From the NCBI GenBank assembly GCA_050157065.1, contig CP189573.1: DNA of 64,000 nucleotides; one strand, 5' to 3'. The DNA is from Avipropionibacterium sp050157065. Its GTDB lineage: Bacteria; Actinomycetota; Actinomycetes; Propionibacteriales; Propionibacteriaceae. Position numbers and translations under genes: made by a program. This document shows positions 17,070 through 25,557 of this stretch, piece by piece (position 1 is the stretch's first letter; every line of letters starts with the position of its first letter). The notes under the pieces were generated by a model. That model saw only the letters and a program-made list of their open reading frames with translations. It made no database searches and was not told the DNA's origin.

Positions 17070-17576
17070 TTGTCACGGCAGCCGTTCTCGCCGTCCCCCG
17101 GCGTTCGGTCGGCTCCCCGCAGGCCTGTTCGAGGAGTCGTACGTGGTGTGGCCGTCGCCGCGTTGGTGCTGGTCGTGGGCTGTGCCCCACCGGTGCAGCA
17201 GCAGGCGCCGACACCCGATGCCGCCGCCCGTCAGATGTGTGCCGAGGTGATGGCCAACCTGCCGAGCCACGTCCTCGACCAGCCCCGACGCGACAGTGAG
17301 CCCGCCGAGCTGACCGCGGCCTGGGGAGATCCGCCGATCAGCCTGCGCTGCGGGGTCGACAAGCCGCCCGGACTGACCCCGGCCAGTGAATGCTTCGAGG
17401 TCAACCGGGTCGGCTGGTACGCCGAGGAGGGGGTCGGTGGGATGGTGTTCACCACCATCGGACGACCGGTGTACGTGGAGGTCGGGGTGCCGACCGCGTA
17501 CGCCCCGGAGGGCACCGCACTGGTCGACGTGGCTGCCGCGGTGGCGAAGGTCCCCGTCGGCCAGCCCTGCGTCTGA
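17070..17576 (+). CDS. DUF3515-family lipoprotein
   Basis: The predicted protein has 168 residues. An Arg-rich N-terminus and hydrophobic segment AVAALVLVVGC end in a lipobox Cys at about residue 38, indicating a lipid-anchored extracytoplasmic protein. Cys residues at about 57, 94 and 106 could pair. DUF3515 genes commonly lie between thiL and ddl in Actinobacteria; function is unknown. A TTG start at 17070 is used because no ATG or GTG far enough upstream of the signal peptide is available. The start remains uncertain. Confidence 0.78.
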   Translation: MSRQPFSPSPGVRSAPRRPVRGVVRGVAVAALVLVVGCAPPVQQQAPTPDAAARQMCAEVMANLPSHVLDQPRRDSEPAELTAAWGDPPISLRCGVDKPPGLTPASECFEVNRVGWYAEEGVGGMVFTTIGRPVYVEVGVPTAYAPEGTALVDVAAAVAKVPVGQPCV

Positions 17577-17593
17577 GCCCTGGCGCCGACGGG

Positions 17594-18697
17594 TCAGCGC
17601 AGGCCGACCGGACGCGCCAAAGCCTGCTGCAGCAGGGTGTCCACGAGTTCGGGGTAGTCGACCCCCGAGGCGGCCCACAGCTGCGGGAACATCGACAAGG
17701 CGGTGAAGCCCGGCATCGTGTTGATCTCGTTGCAATGGACCCGGCCGTCACCGGTCAGGAAGAAGTCGACCCGCGCCAGGCCCTCACAGCCCAAGGTATT
17801 GAAGACCTGCACCGACAGCGACCTGACCTCGTCGGCCACCGCCTCGGGCAGGTCGGCCGGGATGGTCAGGTCGACGGTCTCCTCCGGCAGGTACTTCGAC
17901 TCGAAGTCGTAGAACCCCGACTCGGTGTGCATCACGATCTCGCCGACGACGCTGGCCCGTGGACCGTCCGGGGTCTCCAGCACCCCGCACTCGATCTCGC
18001 GGGCGTCCACGAAACCCTGCTCCACCAGTACTTTCGGGTCGTAGTGTCGGGCGTGCTCGACGGCTCGTTCCAGCTCGGCCGGGTCGGCGACCTTGGTGAT
18101 GCCCAGGCTGGACCCACCGCGCGCCGGCTTCACGAACACCGGGAACTCCAACGCCTGCACCGATTCCAGGCAGGCGGCCCGGTCGTCCTCCCATTCCCGG
18201 GGCGAGATCGCGACGAACGGTCCGACCGGGATCGCTGCTGCGGTGAGGACGTTCTTCATGTGGTGCTTGTCCATCCCGACCGCACTCGCCAGCACGCCCG
18301 AACCGACGTAGCGGACACCGAGCATCTCGAACAGCCCCTGGACGGTGCCGTCCTCACCGTACGGGCCGTGCAGCAGGGTGAAGGCGACGTCGACCCGACC
18401 CAGCTCGGGCAGCACGAGTGCGGCCCCCTCGCCGATGTTGGGACGGGTACGGTCGCCGGGATCACCGGCCGGGGTTCGTTCCTCGACGGCAGGTAGTTGC
18501 TTGCCCTGGATCTGCAGTTGCGACATGGCCCGGGCGTCGTACGGGATCCACTGCCCGGTCGGCGTGATGCCGAGCCCCACCACCTCGTACGCGTCCTGGT
18601 CGATGGCCCGAACGACGCTCGCCGCGGTGAGACAGGAGATCGCGTGCTCGTGACTGACGCCGCCGAACACGATCGCCACCCGGGGTCGTTTCGCCAT
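17594..18697 (-). CDS. ddl: D-alanine-D-alanine ligase
   Basis: The 367-residue ATP-grasp enzyme makes the D-Ala-D-Ala dipeptide of peptidoglycan. It shows VAIVFGGVSHEHAISCLTAA at the N-terminus, LHGPYGEDGTVQG, VFVKPARGGSSLGITKV, and the metal-binding end LARVDFFLTGDGRVHCNEIN followed by TMPGFT. It lies downstream of gpsA on the same strand with a 44-base gap, as in the conserved plsC-gpsA-ddl order of Actinobacteria. It converges with the DUF3515 gene. Confidence 0.94.
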   Translation of the reverse strand: MAKRPRVAIVFGGVSHEHAISCLTAASVVRAIDQDAYEVVGLGITPTGQWIPYDARAMSQLQIQGKQLPAVEERTPAGDPGDRTRPNIGEGAALVLPELGRVDVAFTLLHGPYGEDGTVQGLFEMLGVRYVGSGVLASAVGMDKHHMKNVLTAAAIPVGPFVAISPREWEDDRAACLESVQALEFPVFVKPARGGSSLGITKVADPAELERAVEHARHYDPKVLVEQGFVDAREIECGVLETPDGPRASVVGEIVMHTESGFYDFESKYLPEETVDLTIPADLPEAVADEVRSLSVQVFNTLGCEGLARVDFFLTGDGRVHCNEINTMPGFTALSMFPQLWAASGVDYPELVDTLLQQALARPVGLR

Positions 18698-18741
18698 GTG
18701 GCCGAGCCTACCGGCTGACCGCGGTCGTCGCTCGGAGTTGG

Positions 18742-19749
18742 TCAGGTGCGTTCGGGCTTGGCCTGGCGGGCGAGCAGGGCGCTGATCATCTGCTCCGGCG
18801 TGGCCTGTCCGGCGATGACCTGCGCCACCCCGTACGAGATCGGCATGTCGACGCCGTGCCGGTCGGCCAGGGCGACCAAGGACTCACAGGTCCGTACGCC
18901 TTCGGCCACCTGTCGGGTGGTGGCCACGATGTCGGCGACGCTGCGCCCCTTCGCCAGCTGCTCGCCGAAGGTGCGGTTGCGCGACAGCGGCGACATGCAC
19001 GTCGCGACCAGGTCCCCCATCCCGGCGAGGCCGGCAAAGGTGTGCTCCTGGGCGCCCAGCTCGATCCCGAGGCGGGTGATCTCGGCCAACCCGCGGGTGA
19101 TCACCGAGGCCATCGCATTGTTGCCGTAACCGAGCCCGATTCCAGCGCCCACCGCCAGCGCGATCACGTTCTTGGCCGCTCCGCCCAGCTCGGTGCCGAC
19201 GATGTCGGTGTTGGTGTAGGCGCGGAAGTTCCGGGTGTGGCAGGCCCGCTGCACCATGATGGCGGTCGCCTCGGAGGCACTGGCCACCACGGTCGCCGCG
19301 GGCTGCCGTTCCACGATCTCGCGGGCCAGGTTGGGGCCGGACACCACGGCGAGCCGGTCGGGGTCGTGCCCGGTGGCGGCGGTGATCAGCTCACTCATCC
19401 GCAGCCCGGTGCCCTCCTCGATGCCCTTCGCGAGGCTGACCAGAATCACGTCGGGGTCGATCCGCCAGTCGGCCAGGTTGCGGCGCAGCGTCTGCGACGG
19501 TACGGCGAGCACGACCACGTCCGCTCCGGCCATGGCCTCGGCCGGGTCGGCGACGGCCCGGATCCCTGCGGGCAGGTCGAGGTCGGGGAAGTAGTCGGTG
19601 TTGCGGTGTGAGTTGTTGATCTGCTCGGCCAGCTCGGGGCGTCGGGCCCACAAGGTCACCTGCGACCCGGCGTCGGCGGCGACCAGGGCGAACGCGGTCC
19701 CCCACGACCCGGCGCCCATCACCGTGACCTTCGCACCGTCGGCCGACAT
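18742..19749 (-). CDS. gpsA: NAD(P)-dependent glycerol-3-phosphate dehydrogenase
   Basis: The 335-residue enzyme supplies sn-glycerol 3-phosphate for phospholipids. It has VMGAGSWGTAFALVAADAGS (dinucleotide site), SGPNLAREI, ELGGAAKNVIALAVGAGIGL with the catalytic Lys, and GLAGMGDLVATCMSPLSRNR. The ATG at 19749 overlaps the plsC stop by one base (TGATG), so the two lipid genes are translationally coupled. Confidence 0.94.
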   Translation of the reverse strand: MSADGAKVTVMGAGSWGTAFALVAADAGSQVTLWARRPELAEQINNSHRNTDYFPDLDLPAGIRAVADPAEAMAGADVVVLAVPSQTLRRNLADWRIDPDVILVSLAKGIEEGTGLRMSELITAATGHDPDRLAVVSGPNLAREIVERQPAATVVASASEATAIMVQRACHTRNFRAYTNTDIVGTELGGAAKNVIALAVGAGIGLGYGNNAMASVITRGLAEITRLGIELGAQEHTFAGLAGMGDLVATCMSPLSRNRTFGEQLAKGRSVADIVATTRQVAEGVRTCESLVALADRHGVDMPISYGVAQVIAGQATPEQMISALLARQAKPERT

Positions 19750-20507
19750 CAGGAACCTCCGGTGGGGTCGTCGCCGGTCGGGTGGTACCGACCGGCCGGG
19801 GCCTGCTCGCCGCGCAGCTCCGCAAGCAGGGCGGTGATCTCCGACATCACCAGTTCGGTGGCCTCGACCAACAGTGCGGCGGTCAGCGGTCGGTCGACGT
19901 AGGCGGAGAGGTCGATCGGCGGGCCCGCCACCACGCGCATCGTCTTGCGTGGCAGCAGTCGCGGGACACCCGGCATGGGACCGGGCATCACCTCCTGAGC
20001 CCCCCACTGGGCCACCGGCACCAGTGGACACCCGGTCTGCAGGGCGACCCGGACCGCCCCGCTGTGGCCACGCATCGGCCACTGCGCCGGATCCTTGGTG
20101 ACCGTCCCCTCGGGGTAGATCATCACCACATGGCCCCGCTCGACGGCGGCCACCGCCGAGGCCAGGGCATCGCCGGCGCGGGCACTCCTGCGGTGCACCG
20201 GGATCTGCTCGCAGGCGCGGATCAGCGCCCCCACCACCGGGATCCGGAACACCGACTCCTTGGCCAGGTAGTGCGGCCAACGCCCGGCTCCGTACACGAA
20301 GTGGCCGAAGGAGAGGAAGTCGAAGTACGAGATGTGGTTGGCCACCAGCACCAACGGACCGGCCGGCACGTGCTCGGTGCCGCGCCATGCGCGCTTGGTG
20401 ATCACGCGGAGCAAGGCGGCGAGGATGGAGACCACCGTGCGCAACGGCCATCCGGCGGGGTCGTCGCGACGTCGTGCACGCGGATCGGCTGACGACGCTG
20501 ATGACAT
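19749..20507 (-). CDS. plsC: 1-acyl-sn-glycerol-3-phosphate acyltransferase
   Basis: The 252-residue PlsC-family acyltransferase esterifies lysophosphatidic acid. It has the catalytic NHISYFD (NHx4D) at about residue 59 and the substrate motif YPEGTVTKDPAQWPMR near residue 129. The basic Arg-rich N-terminus is followed by a hydrophobic stretch (VVSILAALLRVI) likely to hold the protein at the membrane. It is coupled to gpsA, which makes the upstream substrate glycerol 3-phosphate. Confidence 0.9.
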   Translation of the reverse strand: MSSASSADPRARRRDDPAGWPLRTVVSILAALLRVITKRAWRGTEHVPAGPLVLVANHISYFDFLSFGHFVYGAGRWPHYLAKESVFRIPVVGALIRACEQIPVHRRSARAGDALASAVAAVERGHVVMIYPEGTVTKDPAQWPMRGHSGAVRVALQTGCPLVPVAQWGAQEVMPGPMPGVPRLLPRKTMRVVAGPPIDLSAYVDRPLTAALLVEATELVMSEITALLAELRGEQAPAGRYHPTGDDPTGGS

Positions 20508-20538
20508 GTCGTCACTCTACTGTGGCACGATTCCCGGC

Positions 20539-21231
20539 ATGATCAGCCGCTCCGCCACCGATGGTGCGGCCGTGGCGTCGACGCCGGACCGGGTCGGGGC
20601 GATCGCGCTGGCGAAGGAGTTCGTGCGGGCCAAGTCGCGGCTGACGGAGCTGTCCCCCGAACTGCGACAACAGTTGAGCTGGGCGATGCTGCTCGACACC
20701 TGTGTCGCCGTGACCGCCGTCGCCGATGAGCTCGTCGTGGTCAGCGACGAACCGCGGCTGCAGCAACGACTCGAGCCGTACGTGGGCCAGGTGACCGTGC
20801 TCGCCGACCCCGGCGAGATGGATGCCGCGGTGGCCGCCGGTGCGGCGGCGTTGTCGGCCGGACCGGTCGACGTACAGCTCGCGGTGGTGGCGGACCTGCC
20901 GACGCTGCGGTCGGCCGACGTCCGCCACGTCGCCGAACAGGCTCGTCGGTGGGGGTACGTCTTCGTGCCGGACAGCGAGGGTACGGGGACGACCATGGTC
21001 GCGAGCTGCGGCCGGCGGCTGACATCGCGCTTCGGCAAGGGATCCGCAGCGGCCCACCGCGCTGCCGGGGCAGTTCCGGTGGCGGTCGAGCTGCCGACGG
21101 CACGGCGGGACGTCGACCTTCCTGCCGACCTCGCTGCGGCCGCCCTGCTCTCGCCGGGGCACCACACCGCACGACTGATCGCCTCGAACCGTCCCTCGCC
21201 CGTCAAGCCCGTCGAGACGCCGCCGGCCTGA
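20539..21231 (+). CDS. fbiD: CofC/FbiD guanylyltransferase of coenzyme F420 synthesis
   Basis: The 230-residue protein resembles CofC/FbiD: ALAKEFVRAKSRL at residues 25-37, then ADLPTLRSADV and the nucleotide segment VPDSEGTGTTMVA near residue 150, and RFGKGSAAAH. The family activates a phospho-acid (2-phospholactate, or phosphoenolpyruvate in mycobacteria) with GTP for F420. It is divergent from plsC and adjacent to gpsA/ddl, the position of fbiD in mycobacteria. The last residues, RPSPVKPVETPPA, are encoded by a copy of the family-1 extragenic repeat, so the tail is probably acquired and not functional. Confidence 0.85.
   Translation: MISRSATDGAAVASTPDRVGAIALAKEFVRAKSRLTELSPELRQQLSWAMLLDTCVAVTAVADELVVVSDEPRLQQRLEPYVGQVTVLADPGEMDAAVAAGAAALSAGPVDVQLAVVADLPTLRSADVRHVAEQARRWGYVFVPDSEGTGTTMVASCGRRLTSRFGKGSAAAHRAAGAVPVAVELPTARRDVDLPADLAAAALLSPGHHTARLIASNRPSPVKPVETPPA
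21193..21231. repeat. Family-1 repeat unit inside the 3' end of fbiD
   Basis: The segment containing CCCGTCAAGCCCGTCGAGAC and the following CGCC matches the family-1 unit seen at 7761-7780 and 59399-59442. It is translated as the C-terminal tail of the CofC/FbiD protein and lies at the convergent junction with the HU gene. Confidence 0.65.
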
Positions 21232-21307
21232 GTTGATCTTGGGGCACGGCGACCCGATGCCAGGTGCCGGCACATCCCCGGGATCACTGCCCGACGCAGG
21301 AATGCGA

Positions 21308-21339
21308 CTGGGCCCGCACCGAGGTCGGTGCGGGCCCAG
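21308..21339 (-). terminator. Strong hairpin terminator of the HU gene
   Basis: CTGGGCCCGCACCG pairs perfectly over 14 bases with CGGTGCGGGCCCAG around a 4-base loop. It lies 19 bases after the HU stop codon and in the convergent region with fbiD, so it may act in both directions. There is no clear U tract, which is common for actinobacterial terminators. Confidence 0.8.
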
Positions 21340-21357
21340 TGGCGTGGTCGTCGGTAC

Positions 21358-22044
21358 TCAGGCCTTGCGGGCGGTGGTCCGCTTCGCGGGCGCCTTCTTG
21401 GCCGGTGCCTTCTTCGCCGGTGCCTTCTTGGCCGCCGTCTGCTTGGCCGGCGCCTTCTTGGCGGGCGCCTTCTTGGCAACGGTCTTGCGGGCCGTGGTGG
21501 TGCGCGCCGCCGGCGTCTTCGTGGCGGTCGTCTTCTTGGCCGGCGCCTTCTTGGCGGGTGCCTTCTTGGCCGTGGACCGTGCGGTGGTCGACTTGGTCGC
21601 CGTGGCCTTCGTGGCGGTGGTCCTGGCCGGCGCCTTCTTCGCGGTCGACCGGGTGGCGGTGGACTTCGTGGCCGCTGCCTTGGTGGCCGGCGCCTTCTTG
21701 GCCGTGGTGGCCTTGGCGGCGGTCGTGGTCTTGGCCGCGGTGCGCTTCGCGGCCCGCGGGACCTTCTTCTCACCCGAGACGAAGGCCTTGAAATCCGTAC
21801 CGGCACGGAACTTCGGGACCGCCGTCGCCTTGGCACGCTTGCGCTCCCCGGTGCGCGGGTTGCGCACCATGCGGGACGGACGCTTCAGCTTCTCGAAGAC
21901 GCCGAAGCCGGTGATCGACACCTTCTCCCCGGAGGCGACCTGGTGCGTGATGGTCTCCACGACAGCGTTCAGCGCCCGAGCCGCCTCGGCCTTGTTGCCG
22001 TCGAAGTTCTCCGACAGCTTCTCAATCAACTCAGCCTTGTTCAC
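21358..22044 (-). CDS. hup: HU-family nucleoid protein with long Lys/Ala-rich tail
   Basis: Residues 1-90 form a typical HU dimer and DNA-bending domain (NKAELIEKLSENF, SITGFGVFEKLKR, VRNPRTGE). Residues about 100-228 are low-complexity, built from many KKAPA, TTATK and ARTT pieces, resembling the histone-H1-like tail of mycobacterial HupB and streptomycete HupS. The tail is expected to bind DNA non-specifically. The start is GTG 22044 with AGAGAGGGA just upstream. The leuD-hup-cofC order is conserved in Actinobacteria. The 181-base gap to leuD shows AT-rich bases (CTACTTTTAGTGG) that may be the promoter. Confidence 0.93.
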   Translation of the reverse strand: MNKAELIEKLSENFDGNKAEAARALNAVVETITHQVASGEKVSITGFGVFEKLKRPSRMVRNPRTGERKRAKATAVPKFRAGTDFKAFVSGEKKVPRAAKRTAAKTTTAAKATTAKKAPATKAAATKSTATRSTAKKAPARTTATKATATKSTTARSTAKKAPAKKAPAKKTTATKTPAARTTTARKTVAKKAPAKKAPAKQTAAKKAPAKKAPAKKAPAKRTTARKA

Positions 22045-22225
22045 AGCTTCCCTCTCTGAACTCTTCGCTCCACCGAACGGCCCGATTGGCCGCTGTCAGG
22101 AGCTCCTGCGCACCCGCCCAGTCGCGGGATACACCACTAAAAGTAGGGATTCCGAGCGGACAGCACAAACACCGAGGCCGACTTCAACCCCGCGTGTCTG
22201 AACTTCTGGTGACCCGAGCGGCCGT

Positions 22226-22834
22226 TCAGTCGGCGGTGCGGGCCGGCAAAGTCTGCGGCAGGAAGGGCTTCCGGCTCTCCTCGAAGGCGCTGATCCGGTC
22301 CTCGTGACGGAGTGTGAGGCCGATGTCGTCGAGCCCTTCGGACAACCGCCACCGGGTGTAGTCGTCGATGGCGAACGAGGTCGACCAGCCGTCCTCGGCA
22401 GTGATCAACTTCTGCTGCAGGTCGACGGTCAGCCGTAGGCCCGGTCGGGCCTCCAACTTCGCCCACAACTCTTCCACCACAGGCTGTTCGACCCGTGCGA
22501 TCAGCAGGCCGGCCTTGCCGGAGTTGCTGGCGAAGATGTCGCCGAAGCGTGACCCGATCACGACCCGGAAGCCGTAGTTCTGCAGGGCCCACACCGCGTG
22601 TTCGCGTGAGGACCCCGTACCGAAGTCGGGGCCGGGGACGAGGATCGAGCCGGCGCTGTAGGCCGGATCGTTCAACACGAAGTCAGGGTCGTTGCGCCAG
22701 GCGGCGAACAGCCCGTCCTCGAACCCGGTACGGGTGACCCGCTTGAGGTAGACGGCGGGGATGATCTGGTCGGTGTCGACGTTGCTGCGACGCAGCGGGA
22801 CGGCGATGCCGGTGTGACTGGTGAACGGCTCCAT
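22226..22834 (-). CDS. leuD: 3-isopropylmalate dehydratase small subunit
   Basis: The 202-residue LeuD completes the aconitase-type isomerase of leucine synthesis. It has VPLRRSNVDTDQIIPAVYLK at residues 11-30 and PDFGTGSSREHAVWAL near residue 70. The start ATG at 22834 has AAGGA about 9 bases upstream. It follows leuC with a 43-base gap on the same strand. LeuCD can also isomerise citramalate in the isoleucine branch fed by cimA in this window. Confidence 0.95.
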   Translation of the reverse strand: MEPFTSHTGIAVPLRRSNVDTDQIIPAVYLKRVTRTGFEDGLFAAWRNDPDFVLNDPAYSAGSILVPGPDFGTGSSREHAVWALQNYGFRVVIGSRFGDIFASNSGKAGLLIARVEQPVVEELWAKLEARPGLRLTVDLQQKLITAEDGWSTSFAIDDYTRWRLSEGLDDIGLTLRHEDRISAFEESRKPFLPQTLPARTAD

Positions 22835-22877
22835 GATGAATTCCTTGCTGTGACGGGATCGCTGCTGGTGCGGGAGG

Positions 22878-24284
22878 TCAGGCCAGGTCGGCGGGGGCGG
22901 TGAGCTTGCCGGTGATGGCGGTCGCGGCGGCGACGGGCGGGGAGACCAGGTGGGTCCGACCCCCCTTGCCCTGCCGACCCTCGAAGTTGCGGTTCGAGGT
23001 GGAGGCCGCACGCTCCCCCGGCTGCAACTGGTCGGGGTTCATGCCCAGGCACATCGAACAGCCGGCGGCCCGCCATTCGGCGCCGGCGGCCAGGAACACC
23101 TGGTCGAGGCCCTCCTGCTCGGCCTGCAGCCGGACCCGCGCCGAACCCGGGACGACCAACATCCGTACGGAGTCGGCGATGTGCTTGCCCTGCAGCACAT
23201 CGGCGGCAGCACGCAGGTCCTCGATCCGGCCGTTGGTGCACGAGCCGAGGAAGACGGTGTCGACGGAGATGTCGCTCATCTTCTGCCCAGCCGTGATTCC
23301 CATGTACTCCAGGGCCTTGCGAGCGGCGACCTGATCACTCGGGTCGCTGAACGACTCCGGTTCCGGCACCGCACCGCCGAGGGCGACGCCCTGGCCGGGA
23401 TTGGTCCCCCAGGTGACGAACGGCGTCAGCGTTGCGGCGTCGATGTCGACCTCCACGTCGAAGGTCGCATCGGCGTCGGTGCGCAACGTCTGCCAGTACT
23501 CGACCGCGGCATCCCAGTCGGCACCCTGCGGGGCGTGCGGCCGCCCGGCCAGGTAGTCGAAGGTGGTCTGGTCCGGCGCGATCATGCCGGCCTTCGCACC
23601 CCACTCGATGCTCATGTTGCAGATCGTCATGCGGCCCTCCATCGACAACTGCTCGATGGCGTTGCCGCGGTACTCGACGACGTGGCCCTGGCCACCACCG
23701 GTGCCGACCTTGGTGATCAACGCCAGCACCAAATCCTTGGCGGTGACACCGTCGGGCAACTCCCCGTTCACGTTCACCGCCATGGTCTTGGGGCGCGCCT
23801 GCGGGAGGGTCTGGGTGGCCAGCACGTGCTCGACCTCGGAGGTGCCGATGCCGAACGCCAGCGCACCGAAGGCACCGTGGGTGGAGGTGTGGGAGTCGCC
23901 GCACACGATCGTCATGCCCGGCTGGGTCACGCCGAGCTGTGGGCCGATGATGTGCACGACACCCTGGTCGCGATCGCCGAGGCTGTGGATCCGCAGCCCG
24001 AACTCCTTCGCGTTGTGGCGCAGTGTGTCGACCTGGGTCCGCGACACCGGGTCGGCGATCGGCTGGTCGATGTTGAGGGTCGGGGTGTTGTGGTCCTCGG
24101 TCGCCAGGGTCAGGTCGGGACGCCGGACCGAGCGGCCGGCCTCGCGCAGGCCGTCGAACGCCTGGGGTGAGGTGACCTCGTGCACCAGGTGGAGGTCGAT
24201 GTAGAGGAGGTCCGGCTCGCCGCCGGACTCGCCGGCGCGCACCACGTGAGCGTCCCAGATCTTCTCACTCAGCGTCTTGCCCAT
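22878..24284 (-). CDS. leuC: 3-isopropylmalate dehydratase large subunit
   Basis: The 468-residue aconitase-family protein has HEVTSPQAFDGLREAGR near the start, IVCGDSHTSTHGAFGALAFG, and the Fe-S cluster cysteines in FLGSCTNGRIEDL and AGCSMCLGMNPDQL. It isomerises 2- and 3-isopropylmalate with LeuD. A GAGGAG ribosome-binding site lies before the ATG at 24284. It is divergent from the NdgR/LtbR-type regulator, whose family represses or activates leuCD in Streptomyces and Corynebacterium. Confidence 0.95.
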   Translation of the reverse strand: MGKTLSEKIWDAHVVRAGESGGEPDLLYIDLHLVHEVTSPQAFDGLREAGRSVRRPDLTLATEDHNTPTLNIDQPIADPVSRTQVDTLRHNAKEFGLRIHSLGDRDQGVVHIIGPQLGVTQPGMTIVCGDSHTSTHGAFGALAFGIGTSEVEHVLATQTLPQARPKTMAVNVNGELPDGVTAKDLVLALITKVGTGGGQGHVVEYRGNAIEQLSMEGRMTICNMSIEWGAKAGMIAPDQTTFDYLAGRPHAPQGADWDAAVEYWQTLRTDADATFDVEVDIDAATLTPFVTWGTNPGQGVALGGAVPEPESFSDPSDQVAARKALEYMGITAGQKMSDISVDTVFLGSCTNGRIEDLRAAADVLQGKHIADSVRMLVVPGSARVRLQAEQEGLDQVFLAAGAEWRAAGCSMCLGMNPDQLQPGERAASTSNRNFEGRQGKGGRTHLVSPPVAAATAITGKLTAPADLA

Positions 24285-24418
24285 GTTCTGCTCCTCAACT
24301 CTTCAACGTTGCCGATCCGTCGGCGGAGAATCCAGCGATTGTCCGTATTCTGTTACGTCATCGTTGTCATTCGACGTGATGACTTGCATATCACATGACG
24401 AGACGGCAGTATCAGGAC
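24285..24418. promoter_or_regulatory. Divergent leuCD/ndgR control region
   Basis: This 134-base region is less GC-rich than its surroundings. For ndgR, TTGTCA at 24364-24369 and CATATC at 24387-24392 are 17 bases apart, a reasonable but not strong promoter. On the leuC strand AT-rich sequence containing GTAACAGAATACGGACAAT lies 35-70 bases upstream of the gene. An NdgR/LtbR site is expected from homologous loci; no single palindrome stands out by eye. Confidence 0.5.
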
Positions 24419-25141
24419 ATGGACAACTCTAGCGGTGTTGGCGTCTTGGACAAAGCGGCCCTCGTACTGGCGGCCCTCGAGACGGGTCCGACGACCCTGG
24501 CCGGCCTGGTCACCTCGACCGGCCTTGCACGCCCCACGGCGCACCGGTTGGCCGTCGCCCTCGAACACCACCGCCTGGTGAGCCGCGACCTGCAGGGACG
24601 CTTCATCCTCGGCCCCCGGCTCGCCGAGCTCGCCTCCGCCGCCGGCGAGGACCGCCTGTTGGCGACCGCCGGCCCCGTACTCGCCCGACTGCGTGACATC
24701 ACCGGCGAGTCGGCCCAGTTGTTCCGCCGGCAGGGCGACTACCGCATCTGCGTGGCAGCCGCGGAGCGGATGTCCGGACTGCGTGACACCGTCCCGGTCG
24801 GCTCTCAGTTGACCATGAGTGCGGGCTCGTCGGCCCAGATCCTGCTCGCCTGGGAGGACCCGGAGCGGATGCAGCGTGGCCTGCGCGGCTCGCGCTACAG
24901 CGCGGTGTCGTTGGCCGCCGTACGGCGTCGCGGCTGGGCCCAGTCGGTGGCCGAGCGCGAAGCAGGGGTCGCCTCGGTGTCGGCCCCGGTCCGCAGCCCT
25001 TCGGGCAAGGTGATCGCCTCGGTGTCGGTCTCCGGCCCGATCGAGCGGCTCTCCCGGCAGCCCGGCCGGCTGCACGCCCCGGCCGTGATCGCCGCAGCGG
25101 AGCGACTGAGCGAGGTGCTGCGCCGCAGCGGCACCGAGTGA
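24419..25141 (+). CDS. ndgR: NdgR/LtbR-type IclR-family regulator
   Basis: The 240-residue protein has an N-terminal winged helix (VLDKAALVLAALETGPTTLA, then STGLARPTAHRLAVALEHH) and a C-terminal IclR effector domain from about residue 75. The sequence follows the very conserved actinobacterial NdgR pattern, including MDNSSGVGVLDKAALVL, RFILGPRLAELA and SVSGPIERLSR. NdgR/LtbR controls leuCD and other branched-chain and sulfur amino-acid genes. The ATG at 24419 is preferred over one at 24395 because it matches the conserved start and has AGGA upstream. Confidence 0.93.
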   Translation: MDNSSGVGVLDKAALVLAALETGPTTLAGLVTSTGLARPTAHRLAVALEHHRLVSRDLQGRFILGPRLAELASAAGEDRLLATAGPVLARLRDITGESAQLFRRQGDYRICVAAAERMSGLRDTVPVGSQLTMSAGSSAQILLAWEDPERMQRGLRGSRYSAVSLAAVRRRGWAQSVAEREAGVASVSAPVRSPSGKVIASVSVSGPIERLSRQPGRLHAPAVIAAAERLSEVLRRSGTE

Positions 25142-25264
25142 CCCGCAGTTTCGTACGACACGGACCAGCTCAGCCGTGGGGTGATCAGGCTCACGCGCCA
25201 CCCATGTGACGTGGACCGGGTGACTGGGTTGCCCGATGGTAGAAGCTGCCACCCCACGAAACGA

Positions 25265-25294
25265 CGAAGACCTCCGGCGAACCGGAGGTCTTCG
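25265..25294 (-). terminator. Hairpin terminator after tRNA-Glu
   Basis: CGAAGACCTCCGG and CCGGAGGTCTTCG form a perfect 13-base stem with a CGAA loop, starting 8 bases beyond the tRNA-Glu 3' end on the minus strand and followed by CGTCGTTTCG. It also lies after the convergent ndgR gene. The remaining 25142-25264 shows no other clear feature. Confidence 0.85.
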
Positions 25295-25301
25295 AACTGG
25301 G

Positions 25302-25374
25302 TAGCCCCGACGGGATTCGAACCCGCGCTACCGCCTTGAGAGGGCGGCGTGCTAGGCCGCTACACAACGGGGCC
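25302..25374 (-). tRNA. tRNA-Glu (CUC anticodon)
   Basis: The 73-base cloverleaf starts GGCCCCG and ends CGGGGCT plus discriminator A. The D arm has a GTGT/GCAC stem, the anticodon stem CCGCC/GGCGG encloses the loop CTCTCAA, and the T arm contains TTCGAAT. The anticodon CTC reads GAG. The first acceptor pair is G-U. The 3' CCA is not encoded. It follows tRNA-Gln on the same strand. Confidence 0.93.
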
Positions 25375-25452
25375 CAGTGCCGTGCTCGTCTCGCGAACCG
25401 ACCGCGAAAGACTACCACCGCGGCTGGGATCCAGCGAATCGAGACACGTTCG

Positions 25453-25524
25453 CTGGGGTACTAGGACTCGAACCTAGACTAACTGAACCAGAATCAGTCG
25501 GGCTGCCAATTACCCCATACCCCA
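25453..25524 (-). tRNA. tRNA-Gln (CUG anticodon)
   Basis: The 72-base cloverleaf starts TGGGGTA and ends TACCCCA plus discriminator G. The anticodon stem ACTGA/TCAGT encloses TTCTGGT, giving anticodon CTG for CAG codons, and the T loop is TTCGAGT. The U1-A72 pair is typical of tRNA-Gln. The glnS product in this window is its expected charging enzyme. Confidence 0.95.
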
Positions 25525-25557
25525 TCGCCCGGGCGAACCGGGCAACGAGGACTGATC

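Noticed and set aside
19750..20451. A fused plsC-gpsA-like long frame reaching upstream of the gpsA start
   Set aside because: The upstream part is Arg/Gly-rich out-of-frame plsC sequence. The ATG at 19749 gives the normal GpsA start and couples to the plsC stop.
21358..21760. Direct repeats of AAGAAGGCGCCGGCC-type sequence considered as a possible array
   Set aside because: They encode the Lys/Ala tail of the HU protein in frame, and have neither spacers nor uniform length, so no CRISPR array.
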